Below, in pieces: positions 16,322-22,896 of a DNA stretch of 24,557 nt. The notes beneath the pieces were generated by a model. That model searched no databases. It was not told where the DNA came from and saw only the letters and a program-made list of their open reading frames with translations. Source of the DNA: a virus. A program made the translations under genes and the position numbers. Where the stretch lies: the IMG/VR virus record IMGVR_UViG_3300034068_000310, positions 1 through 24,557 of that record, one strand, 5' to 3'. Each line of letters begins with the position of its first letter. Within the stretch, counting starts at the first letter, position 1.

Positions 16322-17477
16322 AGTTCTTATTTAACGATGTAAAGTAATATCTAATCGCATCAATGCAATGATTAAACGCATCTATTGGTTTGTTTACTTG
16401 TTTTCCTGACCTGTCTGTATCCCAAATATAACTACGTAGTTCTTTGATTAGGTTTGTTGATTGTTTAGTTACTAAGAACTTTTGTTCCTGCATAAGACTA
16501 ATTCCAAACATAACACTGTCCTTTCCTTTGTCAGCACCTTTAATTCTGTATCCATAGTTTGCTATGTCTTGTATGGTTTTAGGCTCTGCACTATCTGCAT
16601 AGATGTAATGAACTTTTGTTACGTTCTTAGTCTTGAATAGGTTTGCAATTTCACTATTGACTAATCCTTTTTGATACACTATTTCATCAAAGATATATTG
16701 TCCGTTCCATTTGTAAATACCTATTAACGTTGTCGGGTCGTTAGTAAATCCCCAATCTGCTCCGTAACCTAATAGTTTAGCTTCTTCAGGTAGATTATCT
16801 ATCAGAGAATAATTATTAAACACTACGCCTTGTAAGTTACCTGTTTCCCCTAATCCGTACACCCTCCACCAATTAGCCCAATAATCACTATGCTTTGCCT
16901 TTTCTCTGTTTAACTCAATCTCGTTCTTAATCGTTTCGGGTAAGGCTTCGTTATCAAGATAGTTAAGGATTATCAGTTCGCTGTCGGGTTCTGTTAATAC
17001 TTCATTATGAACCCAAAACTCACTCGTTGGATTGTAGTCTAACCATATCGTATCGCTTGTTCTTATTGCTAATTGGTAGTAACTTTCAAAGTCTATGTTA
17101 TTAGCTTCGTTGATATAAAGTATCTCACGCCTTGCCCCTCTTAATTTGTCGGGTTGGTCTACACTAAAGAACTCAATGAATGAACCGTTGTTAAATGTAT
17201 AAGTTAAGAGAGATTTATTAAATTGGCTGTCTAAATAACGATTAGTCCAAACCATTATTTTAAGGAAGTCTTTTATTACTCCCCTTCTTAGATGTGGTAT
17301 TGATTCGCTTACTACGCTTATCTCTCTGTTAGGCTTGGTTAAGGCTGTGTTTATTAACAAAGGAAGTATGCCAAATGTCTTTCCTGCACTTGTTCCACCT
17401 TGCACAACTCTCTTCCTTGCCTTCATTTTGACAAGTTTATTTATGGCAGTTGTTCTTTTAAACTCACTCGCTAACAT
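16299..17477 (-). CDS. terL: Terminase large subunit
   Basis: This is the packaging motor ATPase and nuclease, 392 residues. The Walker A loop is GGTSAGKT (27-34), the Walker B strand and catalytic glutamate are ILYINEAN (119-126, E124), and a coupling motif may lie at LDYNP (146-150). The C-terminal RNase-H-like nuclease has its three acidic residues in GADWG (D241), YADSAEP (D295) and HCIDAIRY (D373). The layout is that of the PBSX/Terminase_3 type. The length is slightly shorter than many large terminases but all motifs are present, so it should be active. It overlaps the small subunit gene by 14 bases and the chaperone gene by 23 bases. Confidence 0.95.
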   Translation of the reverse strand: MLASEFKRTTAINKLVKMKARKRVVQGGTSAGKTFGILPLLINTALTKPNREISVVSESIPHLRRGVIKDFLKIMVWTNRYLDSQFNKSLLTYTFNNGSFIEFFSVDQPDKLRGARREILYINEANNIDFESYYQLAIRTSDTIWLDYNPTSEFWVHNEVLTEPDSELIILNYLDNEALPETIKNEIELNREKAKHSDYWANWWRVYGLGETGNLQGVVFNNYSLIDNLPEEAKLLGYGADWGFTNDPTTLIGIYKWNGQYIFDEIVYQKGLVNSEIANLFKTKNVTKVHYIYADSAEPKTIQDIANYGYRIKGADKGKDSVMFGISLMQEQKFLVTKQSTNLIKELRSYIWDTDRSGKQVNKPIDAFNHCIDAIRYYFTSLNKNYGKYDIR

Positions 17478-17883
17478 CAGGAAACAAAGGAACTTCTCTG
17501 TTTAAGTTTTCGTTTTGGGTCTTCTCAACTAATCCGTTCAAACGTTGGGTGATGGATGGATTGTATATACCTGCCATGCCTCCTTCTATTTGGTCTTGTC
17601 TAATCATTTGCCTTATTACACGACAGATAGGTAAGTATTGTTCATACATATTATCATGATTAGCAAAATATTTACTTAAATCCCCTGTTAAACCTTCATT
17701 AAAACAAAAGTTTTCAAACCCTTCCATTGTTAATGGTCGTTCCTTTTCTCTTTCGGCTCTACTTCCTTTGCCTCCTACAAAATCAACTACAATAATAGGA
17801 TTAAGTTTAGTTATCCTTTTGTAGTTTTCAAATAGTTCAAGCATCTTTTCAGGGCTTTCTATTTTCTTTGGTTGTCCTGCCAT
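17464..17883 (-). CDS. terS: Terminase small subunit
   Basis: The 139-residue protein sits directly before terL with a 14-base overlap, the normal pairing. It starts MAGQPKKIESPEKMLELFEN and continues with a helix (LTMEGFENFCFNEGLTGDL). The segment MYEQYLPICRVIRQMIRQDQ and then AGIYNPSITQRLNGLVEKTQ corresponds to the end of P22 gp3-like or related small subunits, where the repeated 'ANPSIAIFRLKN-G' type motif closes the oligomer helix. The short acidic end (PLFPDVSE) probably contacts the large subunit. Its start is two bases after the methyltransferase stop, so the sugar cassette and packaging genes are likely one transcript. Sequence recognition alone is moderate; position raises it. Confidence 0.82.
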   Translation of the reverse strand: MAGQPKKIESPEKMLELFENYKRITKLNPIIVVDFVGGKGSRAEREKERPLTMEGFENFCFNEGLTGDLSKYFANHDNMYEQYLPICRVIRQMIRQDQIEGGMAGIYNPSITQRLNGLVEKTQNENLNREVPLFPDVSE

Positions 17884-17885
17884 AA

Positions 17886-18572
17886 TTATATCTTTTGAAA
17901 TACTCTAATATGAACTACGCTAAATAGTTCTTTAAATCCTTCCTGATTCCATTCATCAACTGCTTTTGATACTGTTTCTATACCGGGGAACATTCCATGT
18001 GGTATTTGGTATTTGTGGCAACAATCATCAATTACTAAGTAACCGTTTTGTTTTACCATTGGTGTATAGTTTTGGATGTCTTGTTTTACTACATCGTAGC
18101 TATGACCACCGTCAATGTAAACTATGTCGTATTTTCTTTGGTTTGCTTCGGTTATTACTTCAGGAACAGTTGAAAGTCCTTTGATAATGTTTGGTTGCTT
18201 TAAATTGAACGTATCGTGTATTAGTTTGATGTCAGCTTCATAGTTACTTTCCCAATGTCCATCAGTTGAATCCAAAGGTGTTACTCCATATATCTTTGCC
18301 TTTGGTTGTAACATTTGAATTAACGCTAATGTTTGTCCTCTGAATACTCCTATTTCTAAAAAGTTAAAGTTAGGTTTTTGAGTATCACATATCAACTTCC
18401 ACATCCAATAAAATGAACGTTCACCAAATCCAAAAATAGATACTTCAATCCAATCTCTTAACGCTTTAAGGTGTGGTGTTTCGTTTGTCTTTTCGCAAAG
18501 TATATTATGTATGCTTTGATGTCTTTCAGGGGTGTCTTTCCATCCCTCTATTAATTCTTCTATTGTGTTCAT
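17886..18572 (-). CDS. Class I SAM-dependent methyltransferase (Methyltransf_24-like)
   Basis: The 228-residue protein has a Rossmann-type SAM site: NFLEIGVFRGQT (70-81) with the conserved acidic E73, then AKIYGVTPLDS at strand 2, YDIVYIDGGHSYD (148-160) at strand 4, and GYLVIDDCC (167-175) at strand 5. The IDGGHSY motif is typical of the Methyltransf_24 group and relatives that act on sugars, small molecules or antibiotics and are frequent in glycan gene clusters. No DNA-methylase target motif (such as DPPY or a PC motif) is present, so a sugar or protein substrate is more likely than DNA. It lies between the PLOD-type glycosyltransferase and terS. The substrate is unknown. Confidence 0.82.
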   Translation of the reverse strand: MNTIEELIEGWKDTPERHQSIHNILCEKTNETPHLKALRDWIEVSIFGFGERSFYWMWKLICDTQKPNFNFLEIGVFRGQTLALIQMLQPKAKIYGVTPLDSTDGHWESNYEADIKLIHDTFNLKQPNIIKGLSTVPEVITEANQRKYDIVYIDGGHSYDVVKQDIQNYTPMVKQNGYLVIDDCCHKYQIPHGMFPGIETVSKAVDEWNQEGFKELFSVVHIRVFQKI

Positions 18573-19201
18573 ATCAATTTATTATATTCTGTCATTGGTG
18601 TGTGACCGTTACCATGAATCCACGAAGGATATGTTTTGGTTACGGTGTTTAAAACTTTTGTGTTATCTACTATTTTAAAATCTGATTCAGGACAAAAGGC
18701 AATAGTTTGAAACACATCACAATTATAATCCAACTTTACAAAATCGGGATTGTTTAAAAATAAATCAGTAAACCATACTTGGTCTACATCGTGACTTTGA
18801 AGTGGATTTGATTCAACTGCTAACTTAAATATTTCTGAATTACAAAACCATCCACCACCGTTTACAAAGTGCCAAGGGCTTTCATGTTTTGGATAAAGAC
18901 TTTCTTTTTCGGGATGGGGATAACATCCACGTTCTGCACTCATCAAAATACAATTTTTATCTTCTATCTTTTTTAAAGTATTTTCCATTGTATCAAGCAC
19001 AATAGTATCATAGCTATCTGAATAAAAGAAGTAATCTATATCGGGATTGTTTTTAAGATATTGGTACGTTTTTAATATCTTATCTCCAAATCCTTCCCAC
19101 TTATGGACAAGTATTTCATACTCCCATCCATATTTCTTTAGTGACCTTTGCAGCATATCTGTTTTGCTTATGTCACTTGCTGTTGTTATTAATTTAATCA
19201 T
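18569..19201 (-). CDS. PLOD-type glycosyltransferase
   Basis: The 210-residue enzyme resembles the glycosyltransferase domain of procollagen lysyl hydroxylases. Its marks are the metal-binding FFYSDSYDTIV (58-68; D62 and D65), LMSAERGCYP (86-95), FVNGGGWFC (112-120), SHDVDQVWFTD (136-146), a LDYNCDVFQTI stretch, and WIHGNGH near the end, which matches the 'H-x-N-G' ending of the family. These are seen in the sequence; the family match is from memory. It would transfer a sugar from a nucleotide-sugar donor, probably UDP-linked and manganese-dependent. Its start overlaps the stop of the GT2 gene by eight bases, and its stop overlaps the methyltransferase start by four. Acceptor unknown. Confidence 0.78.
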   Translation of the reverse strand: MIKLITTASDISKTDMLQRSLKKYGWEYEILVHKWEGFGDKILKTYQYLKNNPDIDYFFYSDSYDTIVLDTMENTLKKIEDKNCILMSAERGCYPHPEKESLYPKHESPWHFVNGGGWFCNSEIFKLAVESNPLQSHDVDQVWFTDLFLNNPDFVKLDYNCDVFQTIAFCPESDFKIVDNTKVLNTVTKTYPSWIHGNGHTPMTEYNKLI

Positions 19202-19973
19202 AAGGGTTATAATAAATTGGTCTTTTGCCTGTTAAATACTCGTGGACTGTTCTTTGGTGTTCAATATCACCTTTAGCTGCTTCATCTCTTTTCCATTGCC
19301 AGTATGGTGTTTCTCGGTTGTCTATGTGTTCAATCTCAATATGTGGAAGGAAACAATTATAGAATCCTGCAACCTGTGAACGATAAGAAGCTAACACATC
19401 ATCATAACCATATAAGGAAGGTTGATAAAGGTAGCCTATCTTTTCAATTAAGGCTGCTGAATACATTTGGCAAGTTCCAATCACGTGCTTAACTTTTTCA
19501 ACTACTATCCAAGGTTCAAAGTCTTTATGTGGTAACATTACTAATTCGCTTTTATAATCATCATTTCGCCAAGGGTTTTCAATTAGGTCTTTACGTTTCA
19601 AACCTACTATTCCAATGTTCGGGTCACGTTCTATTGCTCTATCCATTTCATCCACCCAACCTGAAGAATGAATTACACAATCGTTATCCATCTTAATTAG
19701 GTTTTCGCCAGTTCTTTTAGTCTTCCAAGCTTGATTAATTGCTCCTGCCGTTCCTAAGTTTTCAGGTAAATTAATCACTTTAAATTCGTGGTGTCGTTCT
19801 TTACTCATTACCTCTAACATTTCGGTTGTACGTCTGCAAGAGTTATTATTTACCACTATTAAACGGTGTTTATGTAAATCAACTGTTCGCCTTAAAGAGT
19901 AAAGCGTTTGATAAGTGTATTCACTCCTTTCGTTTTCATCTGTGTCGTGGCAACACATGGCAATCATACTCAT
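19194..19973 (-). CDS. GT2-family glycosyltransferase
   Basis: This 259-residue enzyme has the GT-A plan. An N-terminal nucleotide-binding strand ends RLIVVNNNS (37-45), then comes LPENLGTAGAINQAWK (69-84), a signature that follows the donor site in GT2 enzymes. The metal-binding DxD-type motif is KMDNDCVIHSSGW (94-106, D96 and D98). WVDEMDRAIERDPNIGIVGL follows, and further on YQPSLYGYDDVLASYRSQVA supplies the catalytic acidic residues near the acceptor site. A C-terminal region rich in His/Arg ends GKRPIYYNPYD. It probably transfers a sugar to a glycan chain. It starts in an ATGA overlap with the upstream 62-residue gene. Donor and acceptor are unknown. Confidence 0.86.
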   Translation of the reverse strand: MSMIAMCCHDTDENERSEYTYQTLYSLRRTVDLHKHRLIVVNNNSCRRTTEMLEVMSKERHHEFKVINLPENLGTAGAINQAWKTKRTGENLIKMDNDCVIHSSGWVDEMDRAIERDPNIGIVGLKRKDLIENPWRNDDYKSELVMLPHKDFEPWIVVEKVKHVIGTCQMYSAALIEKIGYLYQPSLYGYDDVLASYRSQVAGFYNCFLPHIEIEHIDNRETPYWQWKRDEAAKGDIEHQRTVHEYLTGKRPIYYNPYD

Positions 19974-20158
19974 ATATTTTTATCTCGAATAATCCTTGTT
20001 AATGCTCTACCAATACAACCGCTGCAATTTAAATCTACCGAAGCGTGGTAGGTTTGTTGGTAGTAATGTCTTAACTCACCTCCGTATTCTCCTAAGCTAA
20101 CTGCTTGAGAAGTTTTATATTCTTTTACTTTTTCAAGTAACCCTTTGCTTAATTCCAT
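19970..20158 (-). CDS. Small CxxC hypothetical protein in the sugar cassette
   Basis: The 62-residue protein begins MELSKGLLEKVKEYKTSQAV and has a helix-turn plan with VDLNCSGCIGRALTRIIRD at the end. The CSGC pair could bind a metal or form a disulfide, but two cysteines alone are not enough for a zinc finger unless it dimerises. No known domain is recognised. It overlaps the preceding glycosyltransferase gene by 10 bases and the GT2 gene by four, so it is part of the same coupled unit. Similar small Cys-containing proteins are common beside glycosyltransferases in phages, as an impression only. Confidence 0.6.
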   Translation of the reverse strand: MELSKGLLEKVKEYKTSQAVSLGEYGGELRHYYQQTYHASVDLNCSGCIGRALTRIIRDKNI

Positions 20159-21144
20159 TTGTTTAATATTTCTAAACGTCTTTCGTTTACGGTGTCAATC
20201 AAATATCTTTTTCTTATATCTTCGTGGAGTTTACTACTTAAATCATTTTGCATATTAGCATTGTTTAACAGCATTGTAGCATACTTTTGGAAGTCTGCCT
20301 TATCTTTACACACCAAACTATTAACCATGTGATTTGAAAGGATAGAATAAGGGTGTATATCTGATACTATTATTGCCTTCTTTGCCCATCCACTTTCAAT
20401 CATCTTTAACTCTGATTTGTTTTTATTAAACTGATTATTTTTTAACGGTATCAAAGCTATGGAAGTATCGTGATAATGATTCATATATTCATTCACTGGT
20501 AACATATCTTTTTTTAGTGGGTGCTTTATTTTACCGCACATTTTAAACCATTCATCAGAGTAATGATAACCGCATAAAGTAATCGGTTCTTCTATTTCTC
20601 CCAACAGTTCTAAATCCATTGCATGGGTGCTTGAACCTTGCCACATTAATTTATTCTCAACTGTGAAGTCTTGATTGTATTGTGGTTCATTTGGGTCTAT
20701 TGCATTTCGGCAAACTGTTACCTTACTCTTATCTATTCCTAATTTAACTATTTGACTTCGTAAATGTGAATGTGTTGTCGTGATGTGGTCAGCATATTTA
20801 AGTTGGTCTTGAATACATTTTGAATAATTAGTCTTTCGGGCAAAACTATACATCGGGTGACCGGGTACTATATCCCAATAATCATCCAAATCCATTATTA
20901 TCTTTACTCCTGCTATTTTAGCTTTGGCAAATATTGGTGATGGGTCTAAGATGTCTGATATGTTACGGTTAAAAACAATAACATCAAACTGTTTAAGTTC
21001 TTCAATAGTTACCATGCCACCTTCCCAGTGTAGAGATGGTGTTTTTAAAACATGATGTCCTTCACTTTGCAAAGCATTATAAGGTACTTGCAGTCTGTGA
21101 TAGAATACACCGTTGTTAAAACTACCTACTAATAATATTCTCAT
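20149..21144 (-). CDS. GT-B fold glycosyltransferase (GT1/GT4-like)
   Basis: The 331-residue protein has two Rossmann-like halves. The N-terminal half starts MRILLVGSFNNGVFYHRLQV and has FDVIVFNRNISDILDP and IIMDLDDYWDI (83-92). A hinge (KVTVCRNAIDPNEP) leads into a C-terminal half with KLMWQGSSTHAMDLELL (165-181), IALIPLKNNQFNKNKSELKM (229-248) and the acidic E250, and SGWAKKAIIVSD (251-262). These correspond to the donor-binding E-x7-E region of GT4 enzymes. It resembles phage-encoded glycosyltransferases I know from Bacteroidetes and other phages. The start at 21144 lies 23 bases inside the sigma-like gene, so it is coupled to a regulator gene. Substrates are unknown. Confidence 0.78.
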   Translation of the reverse strand: MRILLVGSFNNGVFYHRLQVPYNALQSEGHHVLKTPSLHWEGGMVTIEELKQFDVIVFNRNISDILDPSPIFAKAKIAGVKIIMDLDDYWDIVPGHPMYSFARKTNYSKCIQDQLKYADHITTTHSHLRSQIVKLGIDKSKVTVCRNAIDPNEPQYNQDFTVENKLMWQGSSTHAMDLELLGEIEEPITLCGYHYSDEWFKMCGKIKHPLKKDMLPVNEYMNHYHDTSIALIPLKNNQFNKNKSELKMIESGWAKKAIIVSDIHPYSILSNHMVNSLVCKDKADFQKYATMLLNNANMQNDLSSKLHEDIRKRYLIDTVNERRLEILNKWN

Positions 21145-21613
21145 TCAACTGTTTCTTTACTTTTTTTATTGTTTGATGGATTGCACCATATTTTATTCCT
21201 GTTTGTGCTGATACTTTTCTAAGGCTTCCAAACTCAATATAGAGTTCAAATATTTTTTTATCATACCAAAACAGTTCATTTAACTTTGATTTTACTTTTT
21301 GCAGTTTAGTTTCAAATTCAATATCCTGTTCTTTGTCGTATTCATCAGTAAAAGTAAATTCTAAATCTATGTGCCGATGATTTTTTAAAAATGGATTGTT
21401 TTTATTTCGGGCTTCGTTTACTATCATTCTGTAAATATAAAATTGCAAATAACCTTTTAAATAAATCTGCTCTAACTTTACTTGGTCAAATTCTAATATC
21501 TTAACCCAAATGTGTTGAAATAAATCATCCGACAAATGCCCTGCAATTTGACAGGTATCTTTAATATATGATACCTGTGTCAAATGCTGTATTATACAAT
21601 CTCGGTTCAACAC
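21122..21613 (-). CDS. Phage sigma-factor-like protein
   Basis: The 163-residue protein has a two-domain plan matching small sigma-70 relatives. Residues about 28-75 (DDLFQHIWVKILEFDQVKLE then YLKGYLQFYIYRMIVNEARN) resemble the region 2 core that contacts the polymerase and the -10 element. Residues about 115-158 (WYDKKIFELYIEFGSLRKVS then AQTGIKYGAIHQTIKKVKKQ) have the helix-turn-helix of region 4. The middle is a short acidic linker (FTFTDEYDKEQDIEFETKL). It is the last early-type gene before the sugar and virion genes, a suitable place for a late-gene regulator. Whether it acts as a true sigma factor or only a DNA-binding protein cannot be told from sequence. Confidence 0.66.
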   Translation of the reverse strand: MLNRDCIIQHLTQVSYIKDTCQIAGHLSDDLFQHIWVKILEFDQVKLEQIYLKGYLQFYIYRMIVNEARNKNNPFLKNHRHIDLEFTFTDEYDKEQDIEFETKLQKVKSKLNELFWYDKKIFELYIEFGSLRKVSAQTGIKYGAIHQTIKKVKKQLNENIISR

Positions 21614-21634
21614 TACAAATATATAGTGTTTAGT

Positions 21635-21793
21635 TTACAAATGTTTCATTGCCTTAAATTCAAGTTCCCGTTTATGATTCAGAAGTTTTACAATAGTACG
21701 GCATATTAAAATTTGCTTATCTACTGACCTTTCACTTACCATCTGCTCTGATAGTTCTTTTATTCCGTTGTTTATGCTTTCTATTTCTTCCAT
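21635..21793 (-). CDS. Small helical hypothetical protein (52 aa)
   Basis: This frame begins at an ATG 13 bases inside the end of the upstream 63-residue gene and ends with a TAA 21 bases before the sigma-like gene, filling the gap between them. The product, starting MEEIESINNGIKELSEQMVS and continuing ERSVDKQILICRTIVKLLNH, is charged and helical throughout, so it may be a small adaptor or coil. No family is recognised. GGAAG lies about five bases upstream of the start. Confidence 0.6.
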   Translation of the reverse strand: MEEIESINNGIKELSEQMVSERSVDKQILICRTIVKLLNHKRELEFKAMKHL

Positions 21794-21972
21794 CTTCCAA
21801 TATTTAGGTAAAATTCGGGGTCTTTTTTCACTCTATCTCCTAATGCTTTATTAAATATTTCTACTCGCTTCCAATGGGGAATGTTTAACCATCGTTTTCC
21901 CAAAAGTTCTTTTCGCCCAATTTTGTTTGTTAGCTTCCAAAAATCAGAAAAGGTTGGATAATCTTCTATCAT
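21781..21972 (-). CDS. Small hypothetical protein (63 aa)
   Basis: The 63-residue protein starts MIEDYPTFSDFWKLTNKIGR and continues with KELLGKRWLNIPHWKRVEIF, ending YLNIGRWKK. It is basic, aromatic (five Trp) and predicted mostly helical, which would suit nucleic-acid or protein binding, but no domain is recognised. The start overlaps the previous stop by four bases (ATGA) and the stop overlaps the 52-residue gene, so it belongs to the early operon. Confidence 0.62.
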   Translation of the reverse strand: MIEDYPTFSDFWKLTNKIGRKELLGKRWLNIPHWKRVEIFNKALGDRVKKDPEFYLNIGRWKK

Positions 21973-22217
21973 CTTATTAAGTGATAAGTTGTAACTTCTG
22001 TTTCGATGTTGTACCGGGTCATAACTTTCTTTTCGGTGGTTTCAAAGTTTACGCCTTGACGTTTCAGTCTGAACATAATCCCTGACAATCTCCAGTTCCC
22101 GTATTTGTCTAAACATTCACGCTGATTAATACTACCATAATGGTTTAGATGCCATCTTACTGCTTCTGTTGCGTTTTTGTGGCTTGGTTCGTTTTTAAAA
22201 ATGTTAAATATGCTCAT
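21969..22217 (-). CDS. Winged-helix DNA-binding protein (HTH_39-like)
   Basis: The 82-residue protein has a helix-turn-helix with HKNATEAVRWHLNHYGSINQ (13-32) and RECLDKYGNWRLSGIMFRLK (33-52). This is followed by a wing (RQGVNFETTEKKVMTRYNIE) and a last strand (TEVTTYHLIR). The layout is that of the small phage family I know as HTH_39, which is usually annotated only as a DNA-binding domain. It lies among the early genes and could regulate them or the late operon. Target and direction of control are unknown. Confidence 0.72.
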   Translation of the reverse strand: MSIFNIFKNEPSHKNATEAVRWHLNHYGSINQRECLDKYGNWRLSGIMFRLKRQGVNFETTEKKVMTRYNIETEVTTYHLIR

Positions 22218-22236
22218 AGTTTAATTTATATAATGT

Positions 22237-22443
22237 TCAAATTGTACTCCCATCCACTTTACAACCTTTCAAGTTATTTATTAACTCCTGTAATTCAATT
22301 TTCCTTTTATAAACTTTCATTCGCCCTTTTTTATAGTTTTCCTCTTGGATTGACCTTGTTTTCATTTTAGGCTCTGTTACTAATCCTAATGATTCTAATT
22401 CTATTTCTAATCGCAATATGTAATTTTGTTTAAATCTGTTCAT
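22237..22443 (-). CDS. Small basic coiled-coil hypothetical protein (68 aa)
   Basis: The 68-residue protein starts MNRFKQNYILRLEIELESLG and continues with a basic middle (LVTEPKMKTRSIQEENYKKG then RMKVYKRKIELQELINNLKG). Two amphipathic helices separated by a basic stretch suggest a small coil. No family is recognised. It begins after a 90-base intergenic region, in an ATGA overlap with an 11-residue frame (start 22475), and is the first sizeable gene after the DnaA-like gene. Confidence 0.58.
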   Translation of the reverse strand: MNRFKQNYILRLEIELESLGLVTEPKMKTRSIQEENYKKGRMKVYKRKIELQELINNLKGCKVDGSTI

Positions 22444-22533
22444 TTGTCTTCGCTGAATTGTTTTCTGTTAAACATTTTTCAAATATCTATTTTAATATAA
22501 TACGATTACCATTTTTGCTAATTTGTAATTAAT
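22444..22533. other. AT-rich intergenic region between the DnaA-like gene and the 68-aa gene
   Basis: This is the longest apparent non-coding gap I can find. It contains an 11-codon frame (start 22475, MFNRKQFSEDK) whose stop overlaps the next ATG. A GATATTTG sequence matches five of six fixed positions of the Bacteroidetes -7 element TAnnTTTG, but no matching -33 TTTG lies 19-21 bases upstream. A promoter here is possible but not shown. No other structure was seen. Confidence 0.4.
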
Positions 22534-22896
22534 CTAAATAGCAGATAGCTTTTCAATTATTCTGTTGTGATTTGCTAACAACATTTTATCTTGCTTATAA
22601 ATATCATTGTAAGTTGATATGGCATGAATAACGGTTGAATGGTCAAAGATATTTGTAAACAACCCTGCAATAGATTTTAAACTTAAACTTGTTTCTTTTC
22701 GCAGAAAATACATAATCGCTTGTCGAACTTGTACTATCTCCCTATCACGTTTCCGATTATCTACTTTTTTAAACTCCACATCATAAGCCAAACAAACTGT
22801 ATTGATTATCTTTTGGGCTTTGTTGTAAGTCTTATCGTGGTTCTTTAATCCTGCAAATACATAAGGACTAATAAATTCTTTTTGTGCTTGTATCAT
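22534..22896 (-). CDS. Stand-alone DnaA domain IV-like DNA-binding protein
   Basis: The 120-residue protein matches the C-terminal (domain IV) helix-turn-helix of DnaA, the part that reads DnaA boxes. The signature runs RQAIMYFLRKETSLSLKSIA (58-77) then GLFTNIFDHSTVIHAISTYN (78-97), matching the DnaA pattern of 'R-x-x-A-M-Y' and 'D-H-(T/S)-T-V-x-H-A'. The AAA+ ATPase domain of DnaA is absent, so it can bind DNA but not melt an origin on its own. It starts in an ATGA overlap with the exonuclease gene. A role at the phage origin, or interference with host DnaA, is plausible inference. Confidence 0.85.
   Translation of the reverse strand: MIQAQKEFISPYVFAGLKNHDKTYNKAQKIINTVCLAYDVEFKKVDNRKRDREIVQVRQAIMYFLRKETSLSLKSIAGLFTNIFDHSTVIHAISTYNDIYKQDKMLLANHNRIIEKLSAI

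Noticed and set aside
17886-18572. Methyltransferase as a DNA methylase that protects phage DNA
   Set aside because: The usual DPPY-type or PC target-site motifs are not visible, and the motif set fits Methyltransf_24-type enzymes in glycan clusters.
22440-22475. Eleven-residue frame MFNRKQFSEDK as a leader peptide gene
   Set aside because: Too short to judge and with no attenuator-like hairpin. Kept only as a note in the intergenic entry.
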